A DNA stretch of 64,000 nt from positions 23,097,585-23,161,584 of the forward strand of contig NC_067205.1 of assembly GCF_026262505.1 (NCBI RefSeq). The letters are read 5' to 3'. Position 1 is the stretch's first letter, and each line of letters starts with the position of its first letter. The translations under genes and the position numbers were made by a program. The notes beneath the pieces are model-generated. The model ran no database searches. It saw only the letters and a list, made by a program, of their open reading frames with translations, and was not told the origin of the DNA. Shown here piece by piece: positions 59,310-64,000 of the stretch. Origin of the DNA: Trichomonas vaginalis G3 (lineage: Eukaryota; Parabasalia; Trichomonadida; Trichomonadidae).

Positions 59310-60225
59310 GCAAAGTGCAATCACCTATCAATATTGCACTTTGCTTGTAAAAGTTCTTCGCATCTCTTGAGGTGTGAGGAAGTTTCTCGACAGAGGAAAC
59401 TTTCATATCGAATGTTGCCTCTGTCGAGATGTATGTGACAGGCAAAGTGCAATCACCTATCAATATTGCACTTTGCCTGTCAAAAGTTCTTCGCATCTCT
59501 TGAGGTGTGAGGAAGTTTCTCGACAGAGGAAACTTTCATATCGAATGTTGCCTCTGTCGAGATGTATGTGACAGGCAAAGTGCAATCACCTATCAATATT
59601 GCACTTTGCCTGTCAAAAGTTCTTCGCATCTCTTGAGGTGTGAGGAAGTTTCTCGACAGAGGAAACTTTCATATCGAATGTTGCCTCTGTCGAGATGTAT
59701 GTGACAGGCAAAGTGCAATCACCTATCAATATTGCACTTTGCCTGTCAAAAGTTCTTCGCATCTCTTGAGGTGTGAGGAAGTTTCTCGACAGAGGAAACT
59801 TTCATATCGAATGTTGCCTCTGTCGAGATGTATGTGACAGGCAAAGTGCAATCACCTATCAATATTGCACTTTGCCTGTCAAAAGTTCTTCGCATCTCTT
59901 GAGGTGTGAGGAAGTTTCTCGACAGAGGAAACTTTCATATCGAATGTTGCCTCTGTCGAGATGTATGTGACAGGCAAAGTGCAATCACCTATCAATATTG
60001 CACTTTGCCTGTCAAAAGTTCTTCGCATCTCTTGAGGTGTGAGGAAGTTTCTCGACAGAGGAAACTTTCATATCGAATGTTGCCTCTGTCGAGATGTATG
60101 TGACAGGCAAAGTGCAATCACCTATCAATATTGCACTTTGCCTGTCAAAAGTTCTTCGCATCTCTTGAGGTGTGAGGAAGTTTCTCGACAGAGGCAACAT
60201 TCGATATGAAAGTTTCCTCTGTATA
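59310..60225 (+). repeat. 133-bp tandem repeat, seven copies (left arm of foldback structure)
   Basis: GTGTGAGGAAGTTTCTCGAC recurs every 133 bp from about 59368 to 60166. Each unit holds two or three hairpins: GACAGGCAAAGTGCAAT with ATTGCACTTTGCCTGTC, and CTCGACAGAGG with CCTCTGTCGAG. Short open frames across the units are by-products of the repeat. Confidence 0.9.
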
Positions 60226-61514
60226 GAAATTCTTCTCATCTCAAATTTTTCTGATTAAATTATCCCAATCATGTAATGCATGAAAATTCGGTTCAATTCA
60301 TTTTTGACACTTTACATATATCATATTGCAAAAAAGTTTTTAAAATATGATGTATGAATAAGAGTATGATTGGTATAGATTTGGGTTGTATAAATGTGAT
60401 TGAACAATTGTTAATGGAAAGTTCAAAAACTTGGGTGCAATCAGTTCTGATTGCACCCAAGTTTTTGAACTTTGTATAAGGAATTGTTGGCTATGATGTA
60501 CTGATCATGAATCAGTACATCATAGCCAACAATTCCTTCCCAAACAACCCGAAATTTGTCTGATTCCACACTAATTTTATTAATTTATCTAAACTTTTAT
60601 CCTCGTCTACAATTTAATCATCAATAATTATCTCTTGTTCTATTTCACTATTATATATTATATATATTTATATGATTTGATTTAAAAAAATAAATAAATA
60701 AATTAATAAATCATTTACTCAAATATATCAAAAGTTTTATTTTTATATATAAAGATAACTACTTTTAAAAAAAAATACCCTATATATTTTTGCCATGTAA
60801 ACTTGTCACTTTTGTCAGAAGTGAAGTGAACCGAATTTTCATGCACAACAAAATTATCCCAATCATATCCCAATAATTTGATAAACATATTACAAATATA
60901 TAAAACACTAAAATATCTTTATATATCCTTTCTTTTCTGATTATTCTTTATCAATTTTATTCATCTTTTGGCAAAATCTCAAAATTGAGGCGCAACATAT
61001 ATCGGATCATGCACCACTCATGGTACAAACTCAACTACGCATCTTTCGTTTTTTTGCATGTTTTTCGTCTCAAAGCATGGTCAATAGACCGTTTCAAAGA
61101 TGAAAAACATGCAAAATGTGGATGCCCTCTTATAATGACATATGGAAGATATGGGAGAGAAAACACCATATGGTGTTGCATAAATACTATATATTGAAAA
61201 AGATATAAACTAAATTTTATTAAAATCATAATAAATATGTGTTTACTTAATGTGATAGATGTACCTAGTATAATTATTATTGAATGTACTAAGATATATT
61301 TAAATAAAGATATTTTTTGTATATTATATAAGATTGGAATTAGTATTTATGAAGAAATTGCAACAACGCGTTGTGATATGTGTGGATATATGATTTTGAG
61401 AGAGAATGATTTTGGATTTTTCATATTTTAATATGGATGTGATTTGATCATATTGATAGTGTTGTATTATAGAGTGTAATTGGGATGGAATTCTTTTTTA
61501 TTTGTAATACATCT
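60226..61514. other. AT-rich centre between inverted repeat arrays
   Basis: 1.3 kb without convincing genes. It contains two near-perfect palindromes at about 60420-60471 and 60475-60540; the rest is AT-rich. Confidence 0.6.
60420..60540. repeat. Two adjacent near-perfect palindromes
   Basis: First: GTTCAAAAACTTGGGTGCAA arms with a loop of a few bases. Second: GGAATTGTTGGCTATGATGT arms with a short loop. Same style as the hairpins at 56145-59238. Confidence 0.85.
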
Positions 61515-62095
61515 GGAGAAAGGCAACATTCGATATGAAAGTTTCCTCTGTCGAGAAACTTCCTCACACCTCAAGAGATGCGAAGAACTTTTGACAGGCA
61601 AAGTGCAATATTGATAGGTGATTGCACTTTGCCTGTCACATACATCTCGACAGAGGCAACATTCGATATGAAAGTTTCCTCTGTCGAGAAACTTCCTCAC
61701 ACCTCAAGAGATGCGAAGAACTTTTGACAGGCAAAGTGCAATATTGATAGGTGATTGCACTTTGCCTGTCACATACATCTCGACAGAGGCAACATTCGAT
61801 ATGAAAGTTTCCTCTGTCGAGAAACTTCCTCACACCTCAAGAGATGCGAAGAACTTTTGACAGGCAAAGTGCAATATTGATAGGTGATTGCACTTTGCCT
61901 GTCACATACATCTCGACAGAGGCAACATTCGATATGAAAGTTTCCTCTGTCGAGAAACTTCCTCACACCTCAAGAGATGCGAAGAACTTTTGACAGGCAA
62001 AGTGCAATATTGATAGGTGATTGCACTTTGCCTGTCACATACATCTCGACAGAGGCAACATTCGATATGAAAGTTTCCTCTGTCGAGACACTTCC
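61515..62095 (-). repeat. 133-bp tandem repeat, four copies plus partial, inverted (right arm)
   Basis: Reverse orientation of the unit at 59310-60225, with ACTTCCTCACACCTCAAG at about 61558, 61691, 61824 and 61957. Together with the left array it forms inverted arms of unequal length around a 1.3-kb centre. Confidence 0.9.
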
Positions 62096-62246
62096 TCGAA
62101 ACTCCAATTTTTCTTTGAACTACAATATCTTAACAATTAGCTCATCAAAACACAACCTATAAACTTTAATTTTTACTTTTGTTTTTTTCAATATATGAAC
62201 TAAATTTTTTTTTCAAATTACTCCCACACTGGGAAAAGTATTTTAA

Positions 62247-62515
62247 CTCAGATGTTGCCAGCCTCTTCATCATTGCATTAACAAGTGCTTTGACTCAGAG
62301 GTTGCCAGCCTCTTCATCATTGCATTAACAAGTGCTTTGACTCAGAGGTTGCCAGCCTCTTCATCATTGCATTAACAAGTGCTTTGACTCAGAGGTTGCC
62401 AGCCTCTTCATCATTGCATTAACAAGTGCTTTGACTCAGAGGTTGCCAGCCTCTTCATCATTGCATTAACAAGTGCTTTGACTCAGAGGTTGCCAGCCTC
62501 TTCATCATTGTAAAA
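62247..62515. repeat. 47-bp tandem repeat, six copies
   Basis: TTGCCAGCCTCTTCATCATT starts at 62255 and recurs every 47 bp to 62490. The copies are almost identical except the first. Each contains CAGAGGTTGCCAGCCTCTT, a small inverted repeat (AGAGG/CCTCT). Confidence 0.92.
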
Positions 62516-63553
62516 ATGTATTACCGCTTTTTTTTTTAATTCAATCGTAACATCTCAATTATCCCGCCAAAAATTATTGGGTCTAAATTGGTTTTTATTA
62601 TTATTATTTTCAGAAACAAACTAACTTGTTTTTTACGAATTTATCATTCATAAAGTCTTTATGATATATTTTCAACTTATAATGAATATGAAATTATAAT
62701 TGTTATTTTGAAAAAAAATTATTCATGATCAATTCATGATTTAACCAGTTCCTTCAAATTAGGAGAGCATATTCAAATATAATCGCTCATTAAAATCAAT
62801 TTTTATGTTTTTTTTTAAATCGAAATTATCTCATCATAAACCACGCAAACTGACTATTTGTTCTTATCACCATGTTACCAATATCAGAATTGTCTTTACA
62901 GCCAAAATTTCGCTCGATAAAAGTCCATCCAATAGTGAGATAATTGAGCAACTAACATTTTTCCATATCACAAAAACCTCCGCCGTTAATTTGCTTTGAA
63001 ATATTCATAACGTTAGTTAGTTTGCTTTAAAAAACTAATGATAGTGTGTATTTTGAGCCCTTTTATGCATGAAATTCGTATATTTTCGGCTATTTCTTAA
63101 GCATATTACAAAATTAGTTTTTCAAAATAGTTCGTAGGATCCGATACCTATACTACTTCGGACACATTTCCATCAACTTAACAAACATATATCGAATAAT
63201 ATTTTTGACAAATCTACAAAATGTTAGATCAAATAGAAAATTATTTTCACAAATCAGCATATATTAAGATGTATTCACTATATAATCTATTCTTCATAGA
63301 TACTATTAATCATTACATAACAAAAAATATGAATCAGAAATCAAATCATTTCTGAAATTTATCTCTGTAAGTAATATCAGGAGTTGTTTATATGATATGT
63401 ACCTAAGCAGAACAGCAGAGAACGACGTTGTCCTGCCAAAAAAGAAGAATAAAAAGAAAAAAAGAACTTGAAATTAAGGATAGAAGGATAGTATGTTTAT
63501 TATTAATATTAGTATTAATATATATATAGTATGTGTACATAGTTATATAACGA
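62516..63553. other. AT-rich intergenic DNA
   Basis: No coding region, tandem repeat or RNA gene seen. Presumably holds the 3' region of the dehydrogenase gene. Confidence 0.55.
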
Positions 63554-64000
63554 TTAAGCAGATGCTGTCTTTGCTGCCTTGTTAGATCTGTAGTTGATGA
63601 TCTCGGACGTGTCAACTTTTCTTTCGCTGATGAGCTGGATCGTTGTCAAGAGTGGGAACTTGTCTGTTGCATTGCGTTCTTCTAAGATCTTGTAGACCTC
63701 TGCAGCGGCAAGTGTACCTTGAAGTTTCTGACCATTAAGAAGTTCTGATTCGCACTCTTTGAATGACTTGCCTGACTTGACAAAGTACTCGGCGCACTTC
63801 CTGTTACGGCCACCGTATGATGAGGCAACAATGTCGCCGAAACCACATGACTCAATCATTGTGAGGATGTCGACGCCTCTGTCTGGGAACATCATCTTGG
63901 CGAACTCGTAGATCTCGACGAAGCCTTCACGGAGGATTGCTGCCTTTGTTGACTGACCCATGTTAAGGCCATCAACAATGCCGCCGCCGATGGCAATGAT
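63554..64000 (-). CDS. NAD-dependent glycerol-3-phosphate dehydrogenase, C-terminal part
   Basis: Runs off the window. Reading from the right edge gives IIAIGGGIVDGLNMGQSTKA, then ILREGFVEIYEFAK, MIESCGFGDIVASSYGGRNR and LLNGQKLQGTLAAAEVYKIL. This is the conserved C-terminal substrate-binding domain of the GPD1/GpsA family, which interconverts dihydroxyacetone phosphate and glycerol 3-phosphate with NAD(H) and has roles in redox balance and glycerol or lipid synthesis. 148 residues are visible, ending NYRSNKAAKTASA with TAA at 63554. The much lower AT content than the surroundings is typical of an expressed host gene. The Rossmann domain lies outside. Confidence 0.93.
   Translation of the reverse strand: MIAIGGGIVDGLNMGQSTKAAILREGFVEIYEFAKMMFPDRGVDILTMIESCGFGDIVASSYGGRNRKCAEYFVKSGKSFKECESELLNGQKLQGTLAAAEVYKILEERNATDKFPLLTTIQLISERKVDTSEIINYRSNKAAKTASA

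Noticed and set aside
59374-60103. Five identical 65-aa open frames in the 133-bp array
   Set aside because: They arise from the repeat period and reuse the same hairpin sequence in shifted units; no leader or initiator, and they read through stems. Not genes.
60985-61431. 70-aa and 64-aa open frames in the centre of the foldback structure
   Set aside because: Short, unlike any transposase, with composition the same as the non-coding surroundings.

Overview
The window looks like a piece of a parabasalid genome, most likely Trichomonas vaginalis or a close relative. The DNA is AT-rich and intronless, one host gene has a TCA-type initiator close to its ATG, and most of the length consists of Polinton/Maverick elements nested in one another and in other transposons. 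This assignment rests on gene content and style; no database search was possible.

Layout. Positions 1-4447 are the right part of Polinton A, which sits inside the packaging-ATPase gene of Polinton B (4448-7098). B ends in a DDE integrase gene of a different, less AT-rich transposon (7099-7761). Polinton C (7762-29995, 22.2 kb) is complete from end to end, with 697-bp inverted repeats and an ATCAA target duplication. It lies in the same integrase gene, whose tail continues at 30001-30105. Then come 5.4 kb of AT-rich host DNA with a 121-bp tandem repeat and one small membrane-protein gene (31568-31864). A Mutator-like transposon gene (35516-37320, minus) follows, cut by Polinton D (37321-44404). 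D's fibre gene is in turn cut by Polinton E (44405-56119), which runs into an assembly gap (56120-56144).

The Polintons share one gene set. It comprises protein-primed DNA polymerase B, retrovirus-type integrase, A32/FtsK-like packaging ATPase, a probable major capsid protein, two or three probable minor structural proteins, and a long tail-fibre-like protein with collagen repeats and a collar-like end. There are also two KilA-N regulators (one with a GIY-YIG-like end) and many small conserved proteins. Genes are packed head to tail, stop to start (TAAATG), or divergently from short AT-rich spacers. C is the best preserved copy, with perhaps one or two breaks, in the capsid gene. A and D carry a few breaks and E many. 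Protein identity between copies is high, so the family spread recently.

Right of the gap the sequence changes completely. It contains a chain of about 60-bp hairpins (56145-57410), a 1.8-kb palindrome (57411-59238), and a foldback-like structure whose arms are 133-bp tandem repeats (59310-60225 and 61515-62095). A six-copy 47-bp tandem repeat follows (62247-62511), and finally the 3' part of a host NAD-dependent glycerol-3-phosphate dehydrogenase gene (63554-64000, minus).

The most unusual signals are as follows: (1) a family of tiny GC-rich paired-hairpin elements that sit between and inside Polinton genes, in frame, with an occupied/empty site pair visible inside this window; (2) covarying hairpins at all Polinton ends; (3) AGATCT-centred palindromes that change in step with their flanking repeats; (4) the hairpin-array locus at the right.
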